Origin: Xanthomonas sp. DAR 34887
GTDB taxonomy: Bacteria > Pseudomonadota > Gammaproteobacteria > Xanthomonadales > Xanthomonadaceae
Assembly (NCBI RefSeq): GCF_041245805.1
Contig: NZ_CP162490.1
Span: 907,001-971,000 of the forward strand
DNA length: 64,000 bases
Direction of reading: 5' to 3'
Shown here: piece after piece, positions 32,451 to 41,193 of the stretch
How the letters are laid out: every line of letters begins with the position of its first letter
Numbering within the stretch: position 1 is the first letter of the stretch
Program-made: the position numbers and the translations under genes
Notes under the pieces: generated by a model
Databases searched by the model: none
Told to the model about the DNA's origin: nothing
The model's input: only the letters and a program-made list of their open reading frames with translations

Positions 32451-35336
32451 ATGAATTGCCTGCACCGCCATCCTTTGGTTTTCGCGGTTTCCTTGTCCTT
32501 GCTGGCCGGTTCGCCCGCGCTGGCCATCGCCCAGCAGGCAGCGCCCGCTGCCCCCGAGTCCGCCACCACCCTGGACAGCGTCCAGGTCACCGGCACGCGC
32601 ATCCGCAAGGCCGAGCTGGAGGGCCAGGTGCCGGTGCAGACGCTGAGCCGTGCCGACATCGAACGCACCGGCCTGACCTCGATCGGCGACGTGCTGCAGG
32701 AACTGACCGCCTCCGGCTCGGCGTTGAACACCAAGTTCAACTCCTCCGGCAACTTCGGTTTCCCGCCCGACGGCAGCGGCGTCGGCGCCGGTTCGGCGCA
32801 GGTGGACCTGCGCCATCTGGGCGCCAAGCGGGTCCTGGTGCTGGTCGACGGCATGCGCTGGGTCAACGAGTCCTCCGCGTCCGGCGTGGGCGCGGCCACC
32901 GACCTCAACACCATTCCGCTGGCCATCGTCGAGCGCATCGAGGTGCTGGAAGACGGTGCTTCCTCGCTGTACGGCTCCGACGCCATCGCCGGCGTGGTCA
33001 ACATCATCACCCGGCGCAAGTTCGATGGCGGCCAGGTCACGCTGAACTACGGCCAGTACGACAAGGGCGACGGCGCCAGCAAGGGCGTGGACCTGGCCTG
33101 GGGCCACAGCACCGATCGCACCAGCCTGTTCCTCGGCGCCAGCTACACCAAGCAGGATCCGATTTACGCGCGCGACCGCAAGCAGTCGCTGTATCCGGTG
33201 CCCGGCACCGGACTCGCCTTCGCCAGCTCGGCCACGCCGAACGGCCGTTTCATCTTCGTCGATCCGATCACCGGCGCCGAGCAGGACCTGACCCCGAACA
33301 GCGGCGCCAGCACCCCGACCTACGACGGCAGCGCCGGCTGCGCCCGCAGCGACGACTACCACTGCTTCAGCACCGCCGACCGCTACAACTTCGCCGCGTC
33401 CAACCTGTTGCTGACCCCGTCCGAGCGCAAGGGCGTGTTCGGCCAGTTCCGCTACTTCTTCAACGACGACGTGCAGTGGTACCTGAAAGTGCTCGGCAAC
33501 CGCCGCGAGTCGACCAACCAGGCCGGGCCGGAGCCGATCTTCCTCGGCCCGGATGCCGGCACCGGCAATCCGCTGGCCGACAACATCGTCATTTCCGCGG
33601 CCAATCCGTACAACCCGTTCGGCTTCGACCTGGATTCGTCCAGCAACCTGATCATGATCGGGCGGCGGCCGGTGGAAGGCGGCGCGCGCGTGTTCGAACA
33701 GCGCGTGGACACCCAGTACGTGGGCACCGGCTTCATCGGCAGTTTCGAGAGCGCCGACCGCACCTGGTTCTGGGACGTCAACGGCGCCTACAGCAAGAAC
33801 AAGGCCGAGCAGACCAACTACGGCAGCTACAACATCTACAACATCAACCTGGCGCTGGGCGATCCGGCCGCCTGTGCGGCGGTGGCCGGTTGCGTGCCGT
33901 TGAACATCTTCGGCGGCGCCGGCAGCATCACCCCGGAGATGCTGCGCTGGATCCAGCCGGTGGTGCACGACCGCAGCCAGAACGAGCTGACCCAGTTCAC
34001 CGCCAACCTCAGCAGCGACCTGTTCACCCTGCCGGCCGGCGAGGTGTCCTTCGCCACCGGCGTGGAATACCGCAAGTACGAAGGCTGGTACCACCCGGAT
34101 CCGTTGACCGTGATCGGCCACTACAACGGCGTGCCGTCGTTGCCGACCGAGGGCAGCTACAACGTCAAGGAAGCCTATCTCGAACTGAGCGTGCCGATCT
34201 TCGCCGACTCGCCGCTGGGCGATAAGCTGGACCTGAGCCTGGCCGGGCGTTACTCGGATTACTCCACCTTCGGCGGCGAATTCACCCCGAAGTACGGCCT
34301 GCGCTGGCAGGTGTCGCCGGACTTCGTGCTGCGCACCAGCTATGCCGAAGGCTTCCGCGCGCCGACCATCGGCGAGCTGTACGGTTCGGCCGCGCGCGCC
34401 GACCTGACCCTGTCCGATCCGTGCTCGATCGGTCTGGGCGGCACCGCGCCGCGCGGCAGCGCCGCCAATTGCGCCGCGCTCGGCGTGCCGGCCGGCTATC
34501 AGCAGGCCAACTCGCAGATCTCGGTGACCACCGGCGGCAACCGCGCGCTGGAGCCGGAGAAGGCACGCAGCTTCAGCGCCGGCTTCGTGTGGAGTCCGTG
34601 GTTCGCCAGCAACGTGCCGTGGTCGGACCGCTTTGATGTGGAGGTGACCTTCTACCGCCACGACATCGATGGCGCGATCCAGGCGATCAATGCGCAGACC
34701 CAGCTCGACCTGTGCGTGGACACGCTGGACGCGACCTATTGCGACGGCATCACCCGCGCGTCCACCGGCGGCATCAATGGCTTCAACAACCGCCTGACCA
34801 ACCTGGGGTCGATCAAGACCGACGGCTGGGACGTGGACCTGTTCTGGACCTCGCCGCAGACCGCCGCCGGGCGCTTCAAGATCGGCTGGCAGAACACCTT
34901 CGTCACCCGCTACGTCGCCACCGGCGCCGCCGGCCAGGTGCAGCCGCAGGAACCGGGTGTGGAAGTGGTGGACAGCGCGATCCCGGAGTGGACCAGCAAC
35001 CTGACCCTGGACTGGTCGTTGAACCGCTGGAACGCCTCGTGGACGGTGCGGCACATTTCCGAACTGACCGAGCAGTGCGGCGACGCGGTGGCGTTCCCGG
35101 TGTGCAGCAACCAGGCCGCCGGCACCAACACGCTCGACGCGATCACCTACCACGACCTGCAACTGGGCTACCGCTTCGACTGGCTCAAGGGCCTGACCGT
35201 GAGCGGCGGCGTCAACAACGTCTTCGACAAGGATCCGCCGATCTGCCTGTCGTGCTCGCTCAACGGCTACGACGCGTCCACGTACGACATCCCGGGTGGG
35301 CGTTATCTGTATGTGCGGGCGGATCTGAAGTTCTAG
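32451..35336 (+). CDS. TonB-dependent receptor
   Basis: 961-residue outer-membrane receptor. Signal peptide about 1-27 (ends LAIAQQ), TonB-box-like LDSVQVTGTRI, plug domain with TSIGDVLQELTASGS, QVDLRHLGAKRVLVLVDGMRW and the IERIEVLEDGASSLYGSDAIAGVVNIITRR block, and a barrel ending YVRADLKF. This belongs to a different subfamily from the two receptors of the nag locus. The start follows GGAGAGAGAGA. No transport partner or enzyme lies beside it, so the substrate cannot be guessed. Confidence 0.93.
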   Translation: MNCLHRHPLVFAVSLSLLAGSPALAIAQQAAPAAPESATTLDSVQVTGTRIRKAELEGQVPVQTLSRADIERTGLTSIGDVLQELTASGSALNTKFNSSGNFGFPPDGSGVGAGSAQVDLRHLGAKRVLVLVDGMRWVNESSASGVGAATDLNTIPLAIVERIEVLEDGASSLYGSDAIAGVVNIITRRKFDGGQVTLNYGQYDKGDGASKGVDLAWGHSTDRTSLFLGASYTKQDPIYARDRKQSLYPVPGTGLAFASSATPNGRFIFVDPITGAEQDLTPNSGASTPTYDGSAGCARSDDYHCFSTADRYNFAASNLLLTPSERKGVFGQFRYFFNDDVQWYLKVLGNRRESTNQAGPEPIFLGPDAGTGNPLADNIVISAANPYNPFGFDLDSSSNLIMIGRRPVEGGARVFEQRVDTQYVGTGFIGSFESADRTWFWDVNGAYSKNKAEQTNYGSYNIYNINLALGDPAACAAVAGCVPLNIFGGAGSITPEMLRWIQPVVHDRSQNELTQFTANLSSDLFTLPAGEVSFATGVEYRKYEGWYHPDPLTVIGHYNGVPSLPTEGSYNVKEAYLELSVPIFADSPLGDKLDLSLAGRYSDYSTFGGEFTPKYGLRWQVSPDFVLRTSYAEGFRAPTIGELYGSAARADLTLSDPCSIGLGGTAPRGSAANCAALGVPAGYQQANSQISVTTGGNRALEPEKARSFSAGFVWSPWFASNVPWSDRFDVEVTFYRHDIDGAIQAINAQTQLDLCVDTLDATYCDGITRASTGGINGFNNRLTNLGSIKTDGWDVDLFWTSPQTAAGRFKIGWQNTFVTRYVATGAAGQVQPQEPGVEVVDSAIPEWTSNLTLDWSLNRWNASWTVRHISELTEQCGDAVAFPVCSNQAAGTNTLDAITYHDLQLGYRFDWLKGLTVSGGVNNVFDKDPPICLSCSLNGYDASTYDIPGGRYLYVRADLKF

Positions 35337-35359
35337 GGCGCTTGCGCTTATGCAGAACA

Positions 35360-35425
35360 TGGGAGCGACTTCGGTCGCGACGGAGCTGGTCGGTAACGCC
35401 CGTCGCGACTGAAGTCGCTCCCACA
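35360..35425. repeat. Inverted REP-like pair (GGGAGCGACTTC form)
   Basis: Arms at 35360-35382 and 35401-35424 form a hairpin directly after the TonB-receptor stop. It lies between convergent genes and is a likely transcription end or mRNA stabiliser. Confidence 0.75.
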
Positions 35426-35442
35426 TTGTCCGCACGCCATCG

Positions 35443-35828
35443 CGCTTTCTGTAGGAGCGGCTTCAGCCGCGACGCTTCACCGATGGCGCACGGTCGCGGC
35501 TGAAGCCGCTCCTACAGGGAGCGTTGCCGCAGCGCAGCGATGCCATGCCGCACAGGAAACGCGGCAGCTGGCTAGCGCAGCAGCCCCTGCGGCACTTCGA
35601 TCTCGGTCGCCACTGCCAGGTGGTCGGAGCGACCGGCGCATTTCTGTAGGAGCGGCTTCAGCCGCGACGCTTTACCGATAGCGCCCGGTCGCGGCTGAAG
35701 CCGCTCCTACAGGGAGCGTTGCCGCAGCGCAGCGATGCCATGCCGCACAGGAAACGCGGCCGCTGGCTAGCGCAGCAGCCCCTGCGGCACTTCGATCTCG
35801 GTCGCCACCGCCAGGTGGTCGGAGAACG
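35443..35828. repeat. 195-bp tandem duplication including REP hairpin and a gene 3' end
   Basis: Two near-identical units about 195 bp apart: 35443-35632 and 35638-35828. Each contains an inverted REP pair (35449-35520 and 35644-35715) followed by GCGTTGCCGCAGCGCAGCG and the last 20 or so codons of the endonuclease/phosphatase gene. Only the second unit joins the real gene at 35767; the first is a dead copy of its 3' end (35572-35632). Few substitutions separate the copies, so the duplication is recent. Confidence 0.85.
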
Positions 35829-36534
35829 CGGCCGGGAGCGCGCGCTGCGCGTTGCAGCGCAGGCCGTCGCTGACCAGGATGTGGTCGATCGCGCGCTGCG
35901 GGCGCCAGCTGGGGAAGGTCGGCACCACGCAGCCCGGCGGTTGCAGCCGGGTGCGCTTGTACAGGGCCTGCATTTCGGGCCGGTCGGCGACGCAGTTGAA
36001 GTCGCCCATCAGCACCGCGTTGGGATGGTCGGACAGCAGCTCGGCGATGAACGCCAACTGCGCCGCACGCGAGTTGGCGCCCAGCGACAGATGCGCCACC
36101 GCGATCGCCAATCCTTCCGCGCCGTCGCCGAACTTGGCCAGCAGCACGCCGCGTCCGCCGAGCCGGCCGGGCAGGGGATGGTCCTGCACTTCGACCGGCT
36201 CCAGCCGGCTGAGCAGGCCGTTGGCGCTGGAGGCCACGCCGCCCATGCGCCGGTTCGGCTGGTGGCTCCAGTAGTTGAAGCCGGCGCGCTCGGCCAGGTA
36301 GTGGGTCTGGTTGGTGAAGCCTGAGCGCAGGCTGCCGGGATCGCTTTCCTGCAGGCCGACGATGTCGTGCTCGCGGGCCAGCTGCGCGATCGCATCCAGG
36401 CTGCTGCGCTTGCTGCCCGCCGGCAGCGCGTGCGACCAGCTGCGGGTCACGTAATCGCTGTAGCGGCGCGTGCTGGAGCCGGCCTGGATATTGGCGGTGA
36501 GCACGCGCAGCGTGCGGGTGGTGGGAGCGGTCAC
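35767..36534 (-). CDS. Endonuclease/exonuclease/phosphatase-family protein
   Basis: About 255 residues of the metal-dependent EEP (DNase I-like) fold. Motifs: VLTANIQAG at the start, VGLQESDPGS with the metal Glu, AVAHLSLGANSRAAQ, LMGDFNC (catalytic Asp/Asn), RAIDHILVS and the terminal FSDHLAVATEI (Asp-His pair). No signal peptide. The substrate, whether nucleic acid, phospholipid or small phosphoester, cannot be told. The GTG at 36534 is chosen because the family core begins 8 codons later and it lies just downstream of the dsbA-like gene; an ATG at 36582 would overlap that gene. The 3' end is part of the 195-bp tandem repeat. Confidence 0.8.
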   Translation of the reverse strand: MTAPTTRTLRVLTANIQAGSSTRRYSDYVTRSWSHALPAGSKRSSLDAIAQLAREHDIVGLQESDPGSLRSGFTNQTHYLAERAGFNYWSHQPNRRMGGVASSANGLLSRLEPVEVQDHPLPGRLGGRGVLLAKFGDGAEGLAIAVAHLSLGANSRAAQLAFIAELLSDHPNAVLMGDFNCVADRPEMQALYKRTRLQPPGCVVPTFPSWRPQRAIDHILVSDGLRCNAQRALPAAFSDHLAVATEIEVPQGLLR

Positions 36535-36562
36535 GGCAGGGCGGCCTGGTGGGAGCGGGAGC

Positions 36563-37393
36563 TTACTTGGCCAGCGCCGCACGCTCGCGCGCGATCAGGT
36601 GATCGGCGATGCGCAGCTTGTCCGGGTAGCTGTTGCCCTTGATCAGATACTTGCCGTTGACGATCAGCGACGGCGTGCCGTTGATGCCGCTGCGCGTGGC
36701 GAACTGCTTGGCACGGTTGGTCTTGCTGCTGACCGCGAAGCTGCCCATGGTGTCGGCGAACTGCTTGGGATCCACGCCGTACTTGGCGTAGAAGCCGGCG
36801 ATGTCCTGCACCGAGTCGCGGCCGCGCTCGCCCTTGAGGGTCTGGTCGACGTGGATCGCCTTGTACAGCGCCTCGTGGGTCTTTTCCTGCACGCCCAGCG
36901 CCTCGGCGGCGTAGAACGCACGCGCGTAGTCGTCCCAGGTGCCGCCGAACATCGCCGGCACGTACACGAAATGCACATCCGCCTGCAGGCCGGCCTTCCA
37001 CGGGCCGATCAGCGGCTGGAAGCCCGCACAGGCCGGGCACACATAGCCGAACACTTCGACTACTTCGATCTTGCCGTTGGTCGGCTGGAACGGCTGGCCG
37101 CCCGGGATATCGACATAGTCGGTGCCGGCGACCGGCTCGGCGCCGCTCGGCGCACGCGCTGCGACCGGCGCGGCCGGCGTTTCGGCGGCAGGCGGCGCTG
37201 CGGCATCGGTCGCCGGGGTGGAGGCGGTTTCGGCGGTGGCGGACGGTGCGGTGTCGCTGGCGGCGGGCGCGGCCGGCGCTGCGGCCGGTGCGTCGGCGGC
37301 CGGGGCGACGGTGTCGGCAGAGCCGTCCTGGGCCTTGCATGCGACCAGGATCGGCAGCAGGGCCATCAGGGTCAGGGCGAAGCGGGTCTTCAT
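36563..37393 (-). CDS. DsbA-like thiol:disulfide oxidoreductase, lipoprotein
   Basis: 276-residue periplasmic thioredoxin-fold oxidoreductase. Lipobox LVAC with Cys19 suggests anchoring in a membrane. An Ala/Pro/Thr-rich linker (about 25-90) precedes the DsbA domain with active site CPAC (119-122) in FGYVCPACAGF and the cis-Pro loop GTPSLIVNGKY. Classical DsbA has CPHC; CPAC is an unusual dipeptide that may shift redox potential. The start at 37393 is chosen because GGAG lies 9 bp upstream, whereas the ATG at 37402 has no spacing. It follows a second DsbA-like gene by 118 bp on the same strand. Confidence 0.88.
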   Translation of the reverse strand: MKTRFALTLMALLPILVACKAQDGSADTVAPAADAPAAAPAAPAASDTAPSATAETASTPATDAAAPPAAETPAAPVAARAPSGAEPVAGTDYVDIPGGQPFQPTNGKIEVVEVFGYVCPACAGFQPLIGPWKAGLQADVHFVYVPAMFGGTWDDYARAFYAAEALGVQEKTHEALYKAIHVDQTLKGERGRDSVQDIAGFYAKYGVDPKQFADTMGSFAVSSKTNRAKQFATRSGINGTPSLIVNGKYLIKGNSYPDKLRIADHLIARERAALAK

Positions 37394-37511
37394 CGGCGAC
37401 ATCTCCAGCAGGATGGGGGGTAGAACGCCGGCCGCGCCGAATAGCGCGGCAGGCAACCCCGGCATGATGCCATGGCGTGGATGAAGCGCCGTGCTGCGGG
37501 TTCGCGCGGGA

Positions 37512-38153
37512 TTACTTGCCCGCGCGCTCGCGGGCGACCAGCGCATCGGCGATGCGCAGCATGTCCTGGAAATTCTTGCCCTTGACCAAGTACTTGCCGT
37601 TGATCACCAGCGCCGGCGTGCCGGGGATATCGCTGCGCGTGGCGAAGTCGCGCGCGGCCTTGACCTGCGCGGCCACCTGCGGGCTGTTGTAGGCGGCGAC
37701 GAAGTCCTGCGGCTTGACCCCGTACGCGGCGTAGAACGCGGCCAGCTCTTCCGGCGCCACGTTCTGGACCGGCACGCTGTGCTTGTCGTGGATCGCCTCG
37801 AACAGGTCGTGGTGGCTGCGGGTCTGCACGCCCAGCTTCTGCGCGGCATAGAAGGCGCTGGCGAAGCTGTCCCAGAAACCGCCGAACGCCGCCGGCACCA
37901 GGGTCACCCGCACGTCCTTGCCCTGCTTGCGCGTCCACTCTTCGAAGATCGGTTCGAAGTGCGCGCAATGCGGGCAGGTGTAGCCGAACACTTCCACCAC
38001 CTCGATCTTGCCGGCCAGCGGCGCGAACGGCTGCGGCTTGGCGATCAGCGCGTAGTCCTCGCCTTCGACCGGGGCGGCGGTCTTGGGCTGCGCGCAGGCG
38101 CTCAGCGGCAACAGGGTGAGCAGGCACAGCAGCAGGCGGGGCAAACGGTTCAT
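37512..38153 (-). CDS. DsbA-like thiol:disulfide oxidoreductase, lipoprotein (CPHC)
   Basis: 213-residue DsbA homologue with lipobox LSAC (Cys20), active site CPHC (60-63) in FGYTCPHCAHFEP and cis-Pro loop GTPALVINGKY. It expectedly introduces disulfides into exported proteins. Compared with its neighbour at 36563 it lacks the long linker. The two share FGY.CP.C and ATRS.I.GTP and probably arose by duplication. It is downstream of the cytochrome c4 gene (85 bp), the usual Xanthomonas order c4-dsbA-dsbA-EEP. Confidence 0.9.
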   Translation of the reverse strand: MNRLPRLLLCLLTLLPLSACAQPKTAAPVEGEDYALIAKPQPFAPLAGKIEVVEVFGYTCPHCAHFEPIFEEWTRKQGKDVRVTLVPAAFGGFWDSFASAFYAAQKLGVQTRSHHDLFEAIHDKHSVPVQNVAPEELAAFYAAYGVKPQDFVAAYNSPQVAAQVKAARDFATRSDIPGTPALVINGKYLVKGKNFQDMLRIADALVARERAGK

Positions 38154-38238
38154 GCGATCTCCATGGCAAAAAACGAACGCCGGTCGTGACGACCGGCGCG
38201 AGGGGGAAGCGGTCCGGCGCCGCGTTCGCGGCGCACGG

Positions 38239-39051
38239 TTAGGATTGTTGCGCAGGCGCCGCCTGTTGTGGCGCCGGCCCTGCCTGCGCCGCAGCCGCGT
38301 CGTCGGCGCGGTCGTGCAGGCCCTGCAGATAGCTGCCTAGCGCCTTCATCTCCTGCTCGGTCAAGGGCTTGGCCACCTGCGCCATGATCTTGAACATGGT
38401 CTGGTCGCGCTCCTGCGTGGTGCCGGACTGGTATTCCTGCAGACGCCGCGCCACGTAGTCGGCGTGCTGGCCGCCCAGGTGCGGATACGCCGGGCCGGGA
38501 TTGCCGGCGCCGGTGGGGCCGTGGCAGGCCATGCAGGCCGGAATCCCGCGCGACGGATCGCCACCGCGGTACAACTGCTGCCCGACCTCGTAGAACTTCA
38601 TGCCGGCGTACGGGCCGTCGCTGACCACCGCGTCGTCGGCGATACCGGCGCCGGCCTTCTGCGTGGCGAAGTAGGCGCCGATGTCGCGCATGTCCTGTGC
38701 GCTCAGCGGCTGCACGAACGGCACCATCGCCGCCACCGCGCCGGATGTGCGCTCGCCGTGCGCGATCAAGGCCATCTGCCGCGCACTGTAGCGTTCGCTC
38801 TGGCCGGCGATGCGCGGGTACATCGCGATCGCGGGGTTGCCGTCGGCGCCATGGCAGGCGGCGCAGGCCGCTGCCTTGGCCTGGCCGGCCTTGGGATCGC
38901 CCCAGGCGACCTTGCCGACGTCGCCTTCCAGCGGCGCGGTGCGTACCGGCGCGTTGTCGGGAATGGGAACCACCGAGGTCTGCGCGAACGCGACGACAGC
39001 GGCGGCGGAAACGGCTAGACCGGCAAAGGCAAGAACGCGAGCGTGGCGCAT
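38239..39051 (-). CDS. Cytochrome c4 (dihaem)
   Basis: 270-residue periplasmic dihaem cytochrome. Signal peptide about 1-23 (ends VVAFAQ). Two haem sites: CAACH (63-67) and CMACH in GIPACMACHGPTG. Met ligand segments AIAMYPRIAGQ and PGPAYPHLGGQHADYV follow. Cytochrome c4 passes electrons from the bc1 complex to terminal oxidases. A glutamine/alanine-rich tail ends the protein. It is divergent from engB. Confidence 0.92.
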   Translation of the reverse strand: MRHARVLAFAGLAVSAAAVVAFAQTSVVPIPDNAPVRTAPLEGDVGKVAWGDPKAGQAKAAACAACHGADGNPAIAMYPRIAGQSERYSARQMALIAHGERTSGAVAAMVPFVQPLSAQDMRDIGAYFATQKAGAGIADDAVVSDGPYAGMKFYEVGQQLYRGGDPSRGIPACMACHGPTGAGNPGPAYPHLGGQHADYVARRLQEYQSGTTQERDQTMFKIMAQVAKPLTEQEMKALGSYLQGLHDRADDAAAAQAGPAPQQAAPAQQS

Positions 39052-39180
39052 TAGCTGAAGCTCCGTGTGACCCGACCCGCGGCTGCCAGGTCGGCGACCG
39101 CACTCGCGCGATTATCCCTGCGTGGCGCCCTGCCGGTCAACGAACCCCGCCCGGAGCGGCGGACGTGCGATCCTAGCGCC

Positions 39181-39804
39181 ATGTCGCTCCTCATCGAACG
39201 TGCCCAATACCTGCTTTCCGCCCACAATCCCCGGCAGCTGCCGGAGGACGGGGGCTGGGAGGTGGCCTTCGCCGGCCGCTCCAACGCCGGCAAATCCAGC
39301 GCGCTGAATGCGCTCACCCGGCAGAACGCGCTGGCCCGCGTGTCCAAGACCCCTGGCCGCACCCAGCAGCTGGTGTTCTTCCATATCCAGCCCGAGCGCT
39401 ATCTGGTGGACCTGCCCGGCTACGGCTACGCCAAGGTGCCGCTGGAGCTGCAGGCGCACTGGCAGGCGTTCATCGACAAGTATTTCCGCACCCGCGACGC
39501 CCTGCGCGGGCTGGTGGTGGTGATGGACATCCGCCATCCGCTGAAGGATTACGACCGGCAGATGCTCGGTTATGCGGTGCAACGCGGATTGCCGGCGCAT
39601 GCGCTGCTGACCAAGGCCGACAAGCTCGGCCGCGGCCAGCAGGCACAGGCGCTGCAGCAGGTGCGCAAGGAGCTGTCCAGCTCCTTCGGCGACACGGTCA
39701 GCGTGCAGCTGTTTTCCGGCGAGACCCGCCAGGGCGTGGACGAGGCGCGTGCCATCGTCGGCGGCTGGCTAGGGCTGGAGACGGAGCCGACCGCCGCGGA
39801 GTGA
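39181..39804 (+). CDS. engB: Ribosome biogenesis GTPase EngB/YihA
   Basis: 207-residue essential TRAFAC GTPase needed for 50S subunit assembly. Motifs: G1 GRSNAGKS (32-39), G2 area TPGRTQQL, G3 DLPGYGYAKV, G4 TKAD. The usual G1 is GRSNVGKS; Ala here is a mild change. The start MSLLIERAQYLLSA is the normal family start; the upstream frame is spurious. Confidence 0.95.
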   Translation: MSLLIERAQYLLSAHNPRQLPEDGGWEVAFAGRSNAGKSSALNALTRQNALARVSKTPGRTQQLVFFHIQPERYLVDLPGYGYAKVPLELQAHWQAFIDKYFRTRDALRGLVVVMDIRHPLKDYDRQMLGYAVQRGLPAHALLTKADKLGRGQQAQALQQVRKELSSSFGDTVSVQLFSGETRQGVDEARAIVGGWLGLETEPTAAE

Positions 39805-39828
39805 GCGTGGTGCGCGCGGCCTCTCGTA

Positions 39829-40072
39829 CCCAAACGCCGCGAGACGCTTTCGCGCCGCACCCTCACCCCAACCCCTCTCCCGGTGGGAGAGGGGCTAGCG
39901 GTTGTTCCTTCTCCCCCCGGGACCATGGCCCCCTTTTGGGGGAAGATGCCCCGAAGGGGCGGATGAGGGTACGGGCGAAGCCTCGTGCGCCCAAACTCCG
40001 CGAGACGCTTTCGCGCCGTACCCTCACCCCAGCCCCTCTCCCGGTGGGAGAGGGCCAGCAACTGCTCCTTCG
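39829..40072. repeat. Direct repeat of a palindromic element (CCCTCTCCCGGTGGGAGAGGG)
   Basis: Two copies, 39829-39912 and 39990-40072, each beginning CCCAAAC and containing a palindrome of CCCTCTCCC/GGGAGAGGG, with GGATGAGGGTACGGGCGAAG between them. This is a common dispersed intergenic element of Xanthomonadaceae. It lies between the convergent engB and MBL-fold genes and probably ends transcription. Confidence 0.75.
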
Positions 40073-40093
40073 TCCGCAGGGAGAAAGCCGCCC

Positions 40094-41086
40094 TCAAGGC
40101 GTCGCCGGCAACGGCGTGAACTCGGCGGGCACCCAGGCGAAGGCTTCGCCCTCGCGGCGCACATGGCCCAGGCCCGGGAAGGGCAGATGCGCGCCGGCCA
40201 CCCACCAGCCGCCGTCGGCGGCCTGGGCCATGGTCCGCTTGCGCGCGGCGATCGCCGCCGTGCGGTCGCTGTCGGCTTCGTACGACGCCTGCGGCTGCGC
40301 GAATTGCACCGCGTGGTAGTGCACCAGATCGCCCCACACCAGCAACTGCTGGCCACCGCCGCCGTCGAAGCGGTAGGACACGTGGCCGGGCGTATGCCCG
40401 TGCGTGTCCAGCGCCACCGCGCCGCCGGGCAACGCATCGCCGGGACGGAAGCGGCGCAGCCGGTCCTTGGCCTGGTACGGCGCCGCCGCCGCGCGCGCCA
40501 GCGGGAAGGCGAACTTCAGCATCTGCGGTGCGCTGGTTTCGCTGGCCGGATCCAGCCAGTACGCGGCATCGGCCGCGCTCAGCCACACCGTGGCGTTGGG
40601 ATAGGCGGCCTGTCCTTGCGCATCGAGCAGGCCGCACATGTGGTCTGGGTGGGCATGCGTCAGCAGCACGTCGTCCACCTGCGCCGGCGCGTAGCCGGCC
40701 GCGCGCAGGTTCGTCAGCACCTGGCCGAGCCCGGGGCCAAAGCACGTGGCGGTGCCGGTATCGACCAGAGTCAGGTGCGTGCCGTCCTGGATCAGATAGG
40801 CGTTGACCGCGGTCTGCAGGCCTTTGTCGTTCTCCGGCACATAGCGGTGGTCGAGCAGGCGGGCGATCGCCTCCGGGGGAATGTTCGCCAGTTGCGCGCG
40901 CGGCAGCGCCACGGTGCCGTCGAACAGGGCGGTGACGCGCAACCGGCCGATCGCCTGGCGATACACGCCGGGCACCTGCGTCTGCGCGCTGGTCGGCGCG
41001 GCGGCATGGGCGGGGGATGGCAGCGTCAGCGCCGCGCTGGCGCTCAGGGCCAGCGCGCACAGCGCGCGCAACGGGAACACGGACAT
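40094..41086 (-). CDS. Secreted MBL-fold metallo-hydrolase
   Basis: 330-residue metallo-beta-lactamase-fold hydrolase with a signal peptide (about 1-29, ends SPAHAAA). Metal motif THAHPDHMCGL (HxHxDH), further ligands HTPGHVSY and the Asp in VWGDLVHYHAVQ, the latter typical of the broad MBL family that includes lactonases and sulfatases. The substrate is unknown. Start MSVFPLRALCAL has AGGAAG 5 bp upstream; the larger upstream frame is noise. It follows the AraC-type gene by 107 bp on the same strand and may be its target. Confidence 0.87.
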   Translation of the reverse strand: MSVFPLRALCALALSASAALTLPSPAHAAAPTSAQTQVPGVYRQAIGRLRVTALFDGTVALPRAQLANIPPEAIARLLDHRYVPENDKGLQTAVNAYLIQDGTHLTLVDTGTATCFGPGLGQVLTNLRAAGYAPAQVDDVLLTHAHPDHMCGLLDAQGQAAYPNATVWLSAADAAYWLDPASETSAPQMLKFAFPLARAAAAPYQAKDRLRRFRPGDALPGGAVALDTHGHTPGHVSYRFDGGGGQQLLVWGDLVHYHAVQFAQPQASYEADSDRTAAIAARKRTMAQAADGGWWVAGAHLPFPGLGHVRREGEAFAWVPAEFTPLPATP

Positions 41087-41193
41087 GGGGACTTCCTGGC
41101 AGAGCGGCAGGCGCCGCGGTACCGGCATGCTGCGCCTGCGCTGCTGCGCGATTCGCTCATTCCGCTGCGCGCGGCGCTCAGCGCCGACGCGGC

